Shown here: positions 20,476 through 29,505 of the stretch, piece after piece | Layout: the number at the start of each line of letters is the position of its first letter | How positions within the stretch are numbered: the first letter of the stretch is position 1 | Source of the DNA: Funneliformis mosseae | Taxonomy: Eukaryota; Glomeromycota; Glomeromycetes; Glomerales; Glomeraceae | Reading direction: 5' to 3' | Assembly: GCA_910592005.1 (NCBI GenBank) | Contig: CAJVPP010000576.1 | Coordinates: forward strand, 1 to 29,505 | Length of the DNA: 29,505 nt | The notes under the pieces: model-generated | Databases searched by the model: none | What the model saw: only the letters and a program-made list of their open reading frames with translations | Told to the model about the DNA's origin: nothing | Program-made: the position numbers and the translations under genes

Positions 20476-20950
20476 ACTAATTTTTTTTAATATAATTTTT
20501 TTTTTCTTATTTTGGTAATTAATTTGATTACTGATTTTATTTATTTCATCTTATTTATTTAATTTAGGCAGTTTTAGGTTGAATCGAGATTAAATCATCC
20601 TTTGGCTTAAATTATCAGATAAAACAGGATTTTTGTTATTGCAATATATATTTTTAATGAATTTTTTCATTTATTTTAAATTAATAATTGATATCATTCA
20701 GTTCCAATTTTTTTTTTAAAAAAAAATTATATATAAACAACCATTGTTCCTATTAATATTGATATTGATATTGAAATTGAAATTGATATTGAAATTGATA
20801 TTGATATCAATATTGAATATCAATATAAATAAAAATGGCTTTCATAGTTCTTATATGAAGCTAACCAAATTTATACCTAATCCTTTCTTTCTGAGAATGG
20901 CCATAGCTTTTATTATATAAAGTAGAATCACTTGACACTAACATTTATCT
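19759..20950 (+). pseudogene. Mini-exon repeat gene, left copy (plus strand), decayed
   Basis: Blocks at 19761-19832, 19913-19993, 20068-20148, about 20232-20312 and 20396-20467 align in the same frame to a 27-residue unit. Its second half has the pattern K-N-R-T-D-Q-L-I-T-x-M-K, seen as KNRTD, stop, LITMMK in block 1 and NRTDQLITVMK in block 2. Stops recur at the Q before L-I-T (TAG/TAA for CAG/CAA) and at the W/R of the centre. The last exon begins after TTTAG at about 20568 and reads AVLG, stop, IEIKSSFGLNYQIKQDF. After it come a T10A9 tract (20708-20726), a GATATTGATATTGAAATTG microsatellite (20757-20830) and a segment shared with the other arm to about 20950. No start exon or signal peptide is visible. 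AM-fungal repeat-exon effectors such as SP7-like proteins have a similar layout, but I cannot show homology. Confidence 0.6.
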
Positions 20951-22596
20951 GGTATGAATTATATATAGTGTTAATTATTATTTTATTAATAAAATATTTT
21001 TATCATATTTATTTTATTATATGTTACTATTATAAAAATCCTTAAAATTAAATATCATTATTTGAAATAATTCAGTATTTATAATTTCATTATTATAAAA
21101 ATAAGAGAAATGATTATATATTAATAATAATTCTTATACACAAAATTTAAAATTAATTATATTATAGTTAAAATTAAGATAATAATATCAGAATTTAACT
21201 ATCTAAAAGTTAATTATTAAATGTTACTTTTTATATTAAATCATATTATTATAAATTTAATAGATTAAGTATAGATTAATAATAAAAAGTTATATCATAA
21301 TTATAACCAATTTAATATTTATTAAAAACAATTGTAAAATATCTTAAATAAAGATTAAATTAGTTAAATATATTAAAAATTCTTATTTAATATTTATTTT
21401 AAATAATAATCTTATTAAAAATATTGAAAATATTATAATTAATAATATTCAGTATTATTTTTATATTTATTTATTAATAATATTTTTTACTATATTTTAA
21501 AATGATAAAGTATCATTTAATTAAATAATTAAGAATTCATTTAATTAGAATAATAAAATATCATTTTTTTTTAAAATATTTTAGTTAAATAATATTTTAT
21601 TATGTAAGAAAAACAAATCTTCATTATTAAATAATTATAATATTCTTTAAAATTTTTATTTAATATTAATTATATTTCTAGGATTACAATTTTAATTAAT
21701 ATTAAACTGCTATCCTATAGTTTAAAAAACTAAAATTAGATCATATTTTATAATATAGTTACTACTAAATATAATAAATTAATTATTTCAGAAGATTTTA
21801 TTTAGTATAGAATATATTTATTATATATAATATTAATAATTCAGGTTAAATATATAGCAAAAGTTAGAATTATAATTTATATAATATAAATTTCCTTTTT
21901 AAAATATTTTTATAATATTAAATTGAATTAGAATTTTCTATAAAGTTATTTTATTAGAGTAAAAACTAATTATTTTATTTATACAAAACTATTTTACTAT
22001 TTTATTAAATATTAAATAATTATTCTGACAAGTATTATAAATATAATCTAAATTATCATTTAATTATATGACTATTTAGTATCTAAAATATATAATTAAT
22101 ATAAGTGGACTGGTTAAATTGAGTTTAGATGTGATATATAGTATTTTATTATAGAAATTTATTATATTTAATATAATTAATTATAAAAAGGTCTGAAGAT
22201 TTTGATTCAATATAATAAATTTTCAGTATTAATAGATTTGGTATAATTAGTAATGACTAAGGTTGCTTATATAAACTTATTTTGAATTTGACAAAATGTT
22301 TAAATTATAGTTTTACTAATATTTTATAAAAGTTTTGATATAGTTTTGCATTTTAAGCTTTGATATAGTTTTATTTTTTCTAAAATTTTGCAGATTTTTT
22401 AATAAGATTTTAATATAATTTTATTAAATTTTATCTTTTTTTATTTAGATGACTTGCAAAACCTCTAGATTTCATTTAGTTACCTTAGTGATGACTTTAT
22501 TATTTAAAACTAATCTATGAAATTTTTAAATATTTCTATTTTTAATTATCAAAAATATTTATTTTTTAACATTATATATAATTTATACTATATAGA
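20951..22596. other. Spacer of the inverted duplication, extremely AT-rich
   Basis: No protein family is seen. Near 22325-22440 there are several degenerate copies of TTTTGATATAGTTTT, like the AATATAGTTTTA block inside the MITE at 16813-16987, so a decayed relative may be present. The rest is A/T motif repeats. Confidence 0.45.
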
Positions 22597-23407
22597 TATT
22601 GGTATCAGATGATTCTACTTTATATAGTAGAATTCCCAAAAAAGAAGAAATAAGTATAAATTTGGTTAGCTTTATGCAAGAACTACGAAAGCCATTTTTA
22701 TTTATATTGATATTTAATATTAATATTAATTTCAATTTCAATTTTAATATCAATATTGATAGAAATAAAAGTTGTTTATAAATGATTTTTTTTTAAAAAA
22801 AAAGTTAAAACTGAATGATTACGATTACTAATTTAAAATAAATAAATAAATTCATCAAAAACATATATTATGATAATGAAAATCCTGTTTCATCTGATAA
22901 TTTTAGCTAAAGGATAATTTGATATTAATCTAATCTAAAACTGCCTAAATCAAATAAATAAGAAAAAAAAAATAAAATTAGCAATCAAATTAATTACAAA
23001 ATAAGAAAATAAAATAAAATAATAAATCAAAAAATTAGTCAGCTCATCTTAGTCACAATAGTGAGCCAGTTAGTTTTGTTTGAAGGTTCTATCCAATTCT
23101 TAGCAACTGATCAAACCTAAAAAAAAGCAAAATAATAACTAAAATAAGAAAAAAAATATATGTCAAAAAAATTAGTCAGTTTATCTTCATCATAGTAATG
23201 AACTGGTCAGTTCTATTTTGAAGATTCCATCTAGTTCTTAGTTCAAGTGGAAGATCCAATTGAACCTAAAAAAAAAAACTAAAAAAACATTTAAAAAAAT
23301 ATTAAATAAATAAAAAAAATTTTTAATCAGCTTACCTTCACTGTAGTAATGAATCAAATGATTCTATTCAAAGGTTTTTAGCTTAAGAGAAAGATCTGAT
23401 CAAACCT
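22597..23407 (-). pseudogene. Mini-exon repeat gene, right copy (minus strand), decayed
   Basis: This is the inverted counterpart of the left arm, reading toward it. From 23405 down, blocks of 70, 81 and 69 nt are separated by spacers ending in TTTTTAG; the first spacer starts GTAAGC, the others ATAAAC and ATGAGC, as if the donor G was lost. The 81-nt block is fully open: VQLDLPLELRTRWNL followed by QNRTDQFITMMK. It is the best preserved unit in either array and fixes the frame. The last exon (after GATTTAG, about 22950) reads AVLD, stop, INIKLSFS, stop, NYQMKQDF, matching the left arm. The two final exons share a stop at the fifth codon, so decay may have begun before duplication. The T9A9 tract and the GATATT microsatellite are also shared. 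The plus-strand frame at 22599-22781 is a by-product of this arm. Confidence 0.6.
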
Positions 23408-24169
23408 ATATAAATAAAAAAATATATAATATTACTAAATTCATTTTTGTAAAAACTGGGTTTAAAATTACATAATAGTATTAATGCAGATAGAAAAAAA
23501 TTGAAAAAGTGATAAAATATACAATTTAAAAAAAAATTTAAGGTTTATAAATTAGAATTACGCTAAAATTTGATAAAAAATTATTTTAATAAATACTAAA
23601 AAGAAATAATAAAGATGTAAAACAAATAAATATCTTTATCAAAACTAAAAAAGAAGAGCTTAAAAGCTTGAATGAAATATGCAATTTTTTTTTCTTACTA
23701 ACTTGAGCTTAAAATATTAATTTTTTTTTAGTAATAATTACTTAATACATAATTAATATAATATTAAAGTACCTTTTTTTTTATTATTATTTTTAGGTCA
23801 AAATTCGAATTTTTTTTTTATAACTAACTTGAAACATCTTTAGCAGTTATTTATATTTAAAGCAAAAGCACAAAAATGATTACTCTTACTTTTACAAGTA
23901 TCATGTGGGTTGATTGCTAAGAAAATCAGATTCTGGGAATTTTTTAGCAAAATTGAAAATTTTATTGCATTTTAGTTTTTGATGTTATTAGATTAAAATG
24001 TATTAAGCTTTTAATTTTAGTCAAAAATTTCTCAGAACCTGATTTTCCTAGAAACACTTCTATATATAAAAAAAGTTCAGTATTTTATATTTTGAAAAAT
24101 CTATTAAAGTTAATATTTTTAAAATATTCAACTTGTTATTAACCTGTAAAGAATAATCTAATATTACAA
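23408..24169. other. AT-rich DNA with one hairpin element
   Basis: There is no gene. It contains the imperfect inverted repeat at 23917-24051; the rest is poly-A/poly-T-rich. Confidence 0.45.
23917..24051. repeat. 135-bp imperfect hairpin, MITE-like
   Basis: The 43-nt left arm begins CTAAGAAAATCAGATTCTGG. The right arm (24009-24051), read on the minus strand, begins CTAGGAAAATCAGGTTCTGA. About 35 of 43 positions pair across a 49-nt loop. Several mismatches are G/A or C/T, as in the rest of the island. Confidence 0.7.
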
Positions 24170-24420
24170 AAGATCTATACACTAAAATTGAATGGTTAAT
24201 TTACTAGTTTAGAAATGAAGAATCTTTTTACGAAAGAGAAATCATGAAAATTAAAAAGAGTTTTATCCTGTTTCTACCTAGATCAAAGGAGTTCTCAAAT
24301 AAAATTAGTAAAATTATAAAAAGAAATAGAATATGAAAATTTGTATCTTATAGAATTAAACTTCAAATTAAGTAACAAAGATCATTATTTTCAATATTGA
24401 ATGAGCTTTTATTTGCTCAC
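24170..24420 (+). pseudogene. Coding remnant, unrecognised
   Basis: One plus-strand frame reads TKIEWLIY, stop, FRNEESFYEREIMKIKKSFI, LFLPRSKEFSNKISKIIKRN, stop, KFVSYRIKLQIK, stop, QRSLFSILNELLFAHLINN. The charged, varied content is unlike random AT-rich sequence, and the stops could come from Trp or Gln codons. No family recognised; it may be part of another decayed transposon. Confidence 0.35.
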
Positions 24421-26216
24421 CTTATAAATAATTTCATAATTATTATTATAATTAGATGATTTATTAGACATTATTATTTATTTTAATTAAATTTTTATAT
24501 TCTCTTTTCAAAAATATATGAATTTATTATTATTGTAATTAGTTATAAGTATTATTTATTATAATTATTTATTATAATTAATTTTATTATATTTATAGAA
24601 TACCAATTATTATAATGTATTATTTCTTTAGAAGTTAGCTTTTTTTCAATCAATTATTAATAACTTTGATATACTGAATATTAGAAAAAGCTTTTTCTTT
24701 TTTTTATTTAAGTCATAAATCTATCAAGAAGTTTGTTGAATAATTTTTTTTCAGATTTTTTTTAATAAAGACACTTCACAAAAAATGAAAAAAAATTGTT
24801 TGAAAATACTTCATTAAATACAAAGACAAAATAAAAACTAAAATAAAAAATATTAATTTAATTTAAAAAAAATTTTTTTGGTAGTTTCTGCTCTTTCTAT
24901 TGCAAAGAGCTTATATAATTAATTTAAGGTTAGATATAATCTAATTTCTCTCATTATAATATGGTAGAAATTTAAACAATATAGTATATGCAAAGTTTTT
25001 TACTAGTAATTTAAAACTAATGAATTTTATTTTTTTTTTAAAATATAATAAGTATTATAATAAATATTATCTAATTTTTCTGTATGCTTTGTAAAACTTT
25101 TAATATATTATTATTTAAAAGCATTATAAGAAAATAAACTAAAATAAATGAATTATAATTACTAAAATAACTGAAATTAATTCAATAAATCTATTAACCT
25201 TTATTATAGCATTATGCTTGGTTTAGTTTTATTACTATTACTATTTATTCTTGCTATATATAAGCTTATTAGTTAATTTTCATTGATCAATTATTAATAA
25301 TATTAACTAATTGATTTCCTTATATTTATTAGATTATTTGTAAAGGATATTTATGATTTTGCAAATGTTTTTAACAAGAGTTTTATTCGGTATATAATTT
25401 GAACGGAGTATTGAATTATGATAAAATAAAATGAGTATTTTCAAAATAATAATAAGGTAATTATAAAGCTCATATATTAAGTTGTTATCAATTTGCATAA
25501 ATATAATTTGATGTTGATATTGATATCGAACTGATGTCGATCATCCAAGAATTTTTTTAAAAAAAAATATAAACTATATATAATAAATTTTTACAAAAGA
25601 TATGTACTGGTATATCCTCTCTTGATCTCGTAGAATAATAAATTTTATTAAAATGTGGAGTAAATAAACCGAAAGTTCAAAAAATAACATATTTATAAGA
25701 AATTGATGTATACAATGAATTATTTCGTAAATGGTCGACAATAATTGTAAATAAAACGTCTTTCGGTTGAATCATAAGAAATCATGAGCAATCTGCTGTT
25801 CTTATTAGAAAAAATCATCAGGCATTATACATGACATGAATATTCATGAATGGTAACCAACGACTGAAAATCATTTCTTGTCCAATTTCTGTAAAAAAAA
25901 AAAAAAATAAAATAAATTAAATAAAGGATTCAATAAACTCCTGTTTCGGTACTTAATCATAACATCTCATTATTAACCTGTTTTAGTTCAAAGGACTTTC
26001 GGTTGGTAAATAAATTTGCTTACCAATTTGTATCATAATCAACTATATCAAAACCCTTAAAAAAGTATTTAATAACATCATCGATGAGATTTTCTCAATA
26101 CATTAAAATTCTGGATTAAAAGCACCATGTAAGTTGAAATACAAATTTAAATTACATATTTTAAATAAAAAATAAGGGACTTATTTAGGAAACGTTTGAT
26201 AAATATATCGGAAATT
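24421..26216. other. End of the AT island and right flank, no gene recognised
   Basis: Up to about 25.5 kb this is extremely AT-rich. A T7A9 tract at 25552-25567 follows GATATTGATATCGAACTGAT, the same pairing of GATATTGATAT motif and T(n)A(n) tract as in the arms of the inverted duplication. From 25570 on the composition is ordinary, with no clear frame. Confidence 0.45.
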
Positions 26217-26372
26217 ATGGAAGAATTACTATTTGATCATTTTTATCAAGAAATAATTAAAATAATTACTGATTTTTATATTGTAATTTATTTTTCAATA
26301 AAGTATTCAGAATTTTCATGTGCGTGTGAACACAAAGTAGACCGAAAATTTTGTTTTTTTAAAAAAAATTAA
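26217..26372 (+). CDS. Small ORF (51 aa), weak
   Basis: An ATG at 26217 opens MEELLFDHFYQEIIKIITDF, YIVIYFSIKYSEFSCACEHK and runs through a T7A8 tract to a stop at 26370-26372. The first 40 residues look plausible as an exon, but the end is clearly non-coding tract. It could be a 5' exon of the gene fragments that follow from 26583 on the same strand. There is no family signal. Confidence 0.25.
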   Translation: MEELLFDHFYQEIIKIITDFYIVIYFSIKYSEFSCACEHKVDRKFCFFKKN

Positions 26373-26582
26373 TTACATGAATCAAGATGTTTCTAAGTCG
26401 GTTAATACACTGGTTAACGAATATTTTAAAACGGCTAAAGTCTTTTATGGTAAATGAAATAATCAGCTGATAGGCATGAAAATTAAACAATCTTTTTTTT
26501 GATAACCCTGTATCCATGGAACGCCGTAGTCGCTTGATTATTTGGTGTCTGATACAATTAAAGGCCCGGCCATATTTAGTGA

Positions 26583-28011
26583 GTCGACAAGGAAGCTGTT
26601 TTTATTCGTACTTATCAACAAATTTCTTTCGATAAACCCGCTGAAAATGATAGTTACCATATCAGACCATTCCTCCATTGAAGATTTTTATTTCTAGTAA
26701 ACCGATGTTCAAGCCTTTATAGCTGCTTTTCAAGCTTTAACCAGAACTTTTTTGTTGGACCTTATTGGAATAAGGTAGGTCATTTATTACTGTTATAATA
26801 ATGTTATTAATGACTTAATAATAGAGAACCTCATATTTAAACCTTTTTTGAGGGAATCATGGTCTATCATTCAGCTGATCGAGTACAACCTGCTGATGGA
26901 CGGAAAAGTGTTCAAATTATACAAATTACATTTAAAGAAGCTTTTTCAAATGGTTGAATTTAATTATACCACTTGGTTGAATGTCATCACTACTCAATTT
27001 GAGTAGTGTTTTTAAACAAATGCCTTAGTAGAAATGTAGTCCACCGAATTTTATCAATAACAACATTTTCTGGTCCGTAGTTCCTCCTGAAAATTTATTA
27101 ATATGGTCATAGGAACAGTTGTTCACGAAATGAAACATTTAATTATTAGAACTATGTCCAGTTGGACCTTATTGCCGATAATTAACAAATACCTAACGTC
27201 TGAAAATAATACACTATGTCCTTGTTACCATTATCTAATACTTTAACAAAAAGGAGTTTTTAGCATGCTTCATGAGAAAGATGTCTAAAAAAAACCGATT
27301 ATAATTTTGGAAGATGAAACTGCCCAGTTGCATCATAATTGGGTTCAAGAATTTAGGTTATCCGGATTTTATCAAGGTGATAAGCATATCCATCTTTATA
27401 AACTTTGTTTTTCTTAATATAACTATGTTAATCGATATTTTGATCCAGTATTCGTAACATTTCTCGTATTAGTTTGGATCCTTTGCTAACGGAAAAACAG
27501 ACTGGTTCTCGTAAATCTACAACAACACACGTTTGCCAACTACAATCTCAGAAGATCGTATAATTTTCTCTCTACTGATGAATTTCGATGAAATCAATAG
27601 ATTTCTTGATTTGAAAAGCATATGCTGCCTATAGTGATATTGCAAATGTCAATGAGTATTGCATATATCTGACCACTTGAACACTGCGATAAAAATGGTT
27701 TGTTAATAATCAAATTTCTGTGATTTTAGACATAATGGATGCATGGGGATGTAGGTGTGTACTATAATCTAAAAATCATTGGATTGACCATGGGAAAGGA
27801 TCTATTTGAAATTGAAATATAAAAATGTATGAAGCTTTTATAAGTATGGTTAACCTTTTCTAGGATTAAGTTTTGGATGTTACCTTACGTTCCATCTTTC
27901 TTGATATGGATATATCAACATCAGCGATACGATAATATTAAAGAAGAACTTCGAAGTAGAGAAAATAACAAGATTACTTCCAATATTGAAGCCAATGACT
28001 TAAAACTGTGA
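26583..28011 (+). pseudogene. Unrecognised multi-exon gene, partly broken
   Basis: From 26583 a frame reads VDKEAVFIRTYQQISFDKPA, ENDSYHIRPFLH, a TGA at 26679, then RFLFLVNRCSSLYSCFSSFN, QNFFVGPYWNK, meeting GTAGGT at 26775. A 52-nt intron (26775-26826, ending AG) joins in phase to NLIFKPFLRESWSIIQLIEY, NLLMDGKVFKLYKLHLKKLF, QMVEFNYTTWLNVITTQFE, and TAG at 27004. Further pieces in changing frames are PPNFINNNIFWSVVPPENLL; FINMVIGTVVHEMKHLIIRT, MSSWTLLPIINKYLTSEN (27091-27246); IILEDETAQLHHNWVQEFRL, SGFYQGDKHIHLYKLC (about 27300-27410); and MHGDVGVYYNLKIIGLTMGK, DLFEIEI (27739-27822). After TTTTCTAG (27863) the last is IKFWMLPYVPSFLIWIYQHQ, RYDNIKEELRSRENNKITSN, stopping at 28009. The final exon has a hydrophobic patch and then a charged tail. 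Whether it is one gene with unseen introns or a pseudogene is open. I do not recognise it. Confidence 0.5.
26988..27008. other. Perfect 10-bp hairpin followed by T run
   Basis: CACTACTCAA and TTGAGTAGTG are exact complements around a single T, then come five more T bases. It overlaps the stop codon of the NLIFKPF exon. It looks like an intrinsic bacterial terminator, but in a fungal setting it is more likely chance or a small foldback. Confidence 0.4.
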
Positions 28012-28144
28012 AAATATATTTTGTTATTGTAGGAAGCTAAACTGAATTTTCAAGACTTGTTCTGAATAATGATGTAATATAGGCATAAAAAGCTTGAAGT
28101 TCTTCCAAATTAAGGATGTAATATACTACCTAAATCGACATGAA

Positions 28145-28252
28145 ACGAAATAATACTCATAATCCTGTCAAAAATTCAAAGCTCACATAAATTTAAACAT
28201 TTCTTTATGAACGAAATAATATAATAAAGTGGTCAGTCATTGTTGATCTATT
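28145..28252 (+). repeat. Dispersed repeat, inverted partner of 5011-5115
   Basis: AATCCTGTCAAAAATTCAAA, ACATTTCTTTATGAACGAAA, ATAAAGTGGTCA and ATTGTTGATCTATT follow in the same order as on the minus strand of 5115-5011. The AT-rich text right after it (CTTATATTCATTATATTTGT, 28262 on) resembles the inverse of 3898-3928, so the same repeat family may have left debris there as well. Confidence 0.75.
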
Positions 28253-28587
28253 ATTTAAATTTCTTATATTCATTATATTTGTTATTTAGTAAAAGTTATT
28301 ATATTTCTTATATTTATTATTATTATATTTATCATTTATATTTTATTAGTTATATTTTATTATTAGCATTTAACTTGTATAAATATCATGTATTTTTCCC
28401 GTGAGTTGAAAGATAACTCGAGATAGGGTTTTAGGATAAACCAGGAGTTCATTAAAGGAATCTTATCAATTAGTTTGCTATTTCGTTTCTTCACATAGGC
28501 AATTGTGATAAAAGTATTGTATTTAATTTGACTTATTGAATTAATGTGAATCATTTTCTTTTACAGTTACCAAGCCTACACCGCTAA
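28253..28587. other. AT-rich spacer before the second dispersed repeat
   Basis: This holds TTATATTTATTAT-type simple repeats and then ordinary sequence. A 63-codon minus-strand frame at 28363-28554 has no supporting feature. Confidence 0.45.
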
Positions 28588-29505
28588 TTTTTTTTTTTTT
28601 TTTTTTAAAAAAAAAAAGTTACATTTCCATAATTCAAAACATAAACCGTAATTTTACACAAAGAGAAACTTTTACACTATTTAAAACTTGTTTCCCATAA
28701 TAAATAAACATGTGAAACGAACTTTATTAATTTATATTAATTGATCTTGTTTACAATTTTGACAAAGAAAAGATATTCAGCAATATTTTTTTTTTTTTTT
28801 TACCTTCAAGAAATAAATGCTATGATCACCGTATGTAATTATTGAAAATTACATCATTCCTAAGTTTCAATTCGTTTATTCAAAAATAAAAATAAAGTTT
28901 ATATACCATTGCGTCGCTGCATCAATCATTTATAATGGACGTCCGGTACGTAAGCTTTTGAAGTTTCCGGCTTTTAATGGAAAAAGTACTATAATTGTTT
29001 GATAGCAAAACATTTTTGCCAGAAAAAATTCATATCGAACACGTCCACTACTATATTACATACGGGAGAGTTTCAATACACAGATTATTTTATGTTACTT
29101 CAGATAAACAATTCGAATTAACATTTGAAGTAACAATGTTACACAAAATTTCCTAATTTGTTAATTGCTGCAATTATTTTCATTTTACTCAATTTTGAAA
29201 AATTTGTACATTTCATAGCCACAATTATTAAGCAGCTTGTTATAATATATATTATTGGAACATCAAGATCATGGACAAACAAGAATTATGACCGCATTCA
29301 TGCATGTGAATAAATTATAATCACGCAAAAAAACTAAAGCGCATGTATTCTAAAATTATGGAGGATAAATTTTGCGATATACACACAGAATTCAGCAGGA
29401 ATTAATAAACGGAATTAATTTAACTTATTCTATATTTAGCATTTGTATATAGTGTTTCATTGAACAGAAGCGATATTTATGTGCGATATTGCATCAAAAT
29501 GAAAC
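28588..29505 (+). repeat. Dispersed repeat, copy 2, cut by the window end
   Basis: This begins T19A11 and parallels 8004-8844. It has GTTACATTTCCATAATTC where copy 1 has GTTGCATTCCCTTTTTAATT. It contains extra segments, such as GGACGTCCGGTACGTAAGCT near 28938, that copy 1 lacks, so copy 2 may be closer to full length. Homology still continues at the last base of the window. Confidence 0.85.

Larger units (their letters stand above)
19759..23407. repeat. 3.6-kb inverted duplication (foldback-like)
   Basis: Left arm 19759-20950 and right arm 22597-23407 are inverted copies around a 1.65-kb spacer. They share mini-exons, final exon, T(n)A(n) tract, microsatellite, and the blocks AAAAATGGCTTTC.TAGTTCT, AGCTAACCAAATTTATAC and ATATAAAGTAGAATCA. 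The left arm has two more repeat units than the right. Long inverted arms whose outer parts are tandem repeats recall Foldback transposons; an inverted gene duplication would look the same. Confidence 0.75.
10900..25500. other. Very AT-rich island built of decayed elements
   Basis: From about 10.9 kb the G+C content drops sharply by eye and stays low to about 25.5 kb, where GATGTTGATATTGATATCGA marks a return to ordinary composition. Everything identifiable inside (Helitron, MITEs, mini-exon arrays, unrecognised gene fragments) is broken by stops that are mostly TAA. This is consistent with strong C-to-T mutation on both strands, as expected of methylated or RIP-like targeted repeats; the cause is inference. 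Confidence 0.7.

Noticed and set aside
22599..22781. 60-codon plus-strand frame
   Set aside because: It covers the inner end of the right inverted arm and reads through the GATATT microsatellite; the same DNA in the left arm is not open.
28363..28554. 63-codon minus-strand frame
   Set aside because: No family signal and no splice or promoter evidence.
8004..29505. The direct repeat pair as LTRs of one retrotransposon
   Set aside because: There are no TG...CA ends, no primer-binding site or polypurine tract, no gag-pol between, and the 20.6-kb spacing holds unrelated elements.
1..29505. tRNA, rRNA, CRISPR or bacterial operon features
   Set aside because: I looked on both strands for cloverleaf consensus boxes, rRNA blocks, regularly spaced identical repeats and closely packed ORFs, and saw none.

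Overview
The window is eukaryotic, very AT-rich and full of decayed mobile DNA. It looks like a gene-poor stretch of an arbuscular mycorrhizal fungus (Glomeromycotina; Rhizophagus or a relative). Reasons: a TKL-type kinase fragment with the M-E-Y-A-D-G-G and H-E-E-G-I-V-H-R-D wording and the Q-N-F-N-Q-M-N-style tail I associate with the expanded AM-fungal kinase family; fragments of the expanded PIF1/Helitron helicase family; short GT-AG introns of roughly 70-110 nt; and dispersed T(n)A(n) tracts. The species call is from memory of these families, not from a search.

Layout. 0.4-1.35 kb: a terminal-inverted-repeat element with C-G-A-A-A-C subterminal repeats and a 55-codon ORF. 1.7-2.6 kb: a kinase pseudogene. 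2.7-3.1 kb: a broken array of 20-residue leucine-rich repeats of the bacterial YopM/IpaH type. 4.2-4.7 kb: the C-terminal end of a PIF1 helicase. 5.5-5.66 kb: a strongly folded candidate RNA gene with a TATA box upstream and a T run at its end. 6.5-8 kb: minus-strand exons of unrecognised genes. 8.0-8.85 kb: first copy of a dispersed repeat. 9.0-9.45 kb: a small ORF followed by a 99-bp tandem duplication.

10.9-25.5 kb is an island of markedly higher AT content. Its core is a nearly full-length but heavily broken Helitron (Rep plus PIF1-type helicase, minus strand, about 18.3 to 14.4 kb). A 175-bp MITE is nested in it, and a second broken gene with an acidic, lysine-rich tail lies just upstream. 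Next comes a 3.6-kb inverted duplication (19.76-23.41 kb). Both arms carry a tandem array of mini-exons, many exactly 81 nt (27 codons), separated by intron-like GT...AG spacers. The stop codons in the Helitron and in the mini-exons fall mostly where CAA, CAG, CGA or TGG would be expected, suggesting C-to-T (or G-to-A) decay.

25.5-29.5 kb returns to ordinary composition. It holds an unrecognised multi-exon plus-strand gene, broken in places (26.58-28.01 kb), and a second copy of the 8.0-kb repeat that runs off the window end.

No intact, confidently functional protein gene is visible. The best candidates for something undescribed are the inverted pair of 27-codon mini-exon arrays, the structured RNA at 5.55 kb, and the bacterial-style leucine-rich repeats.
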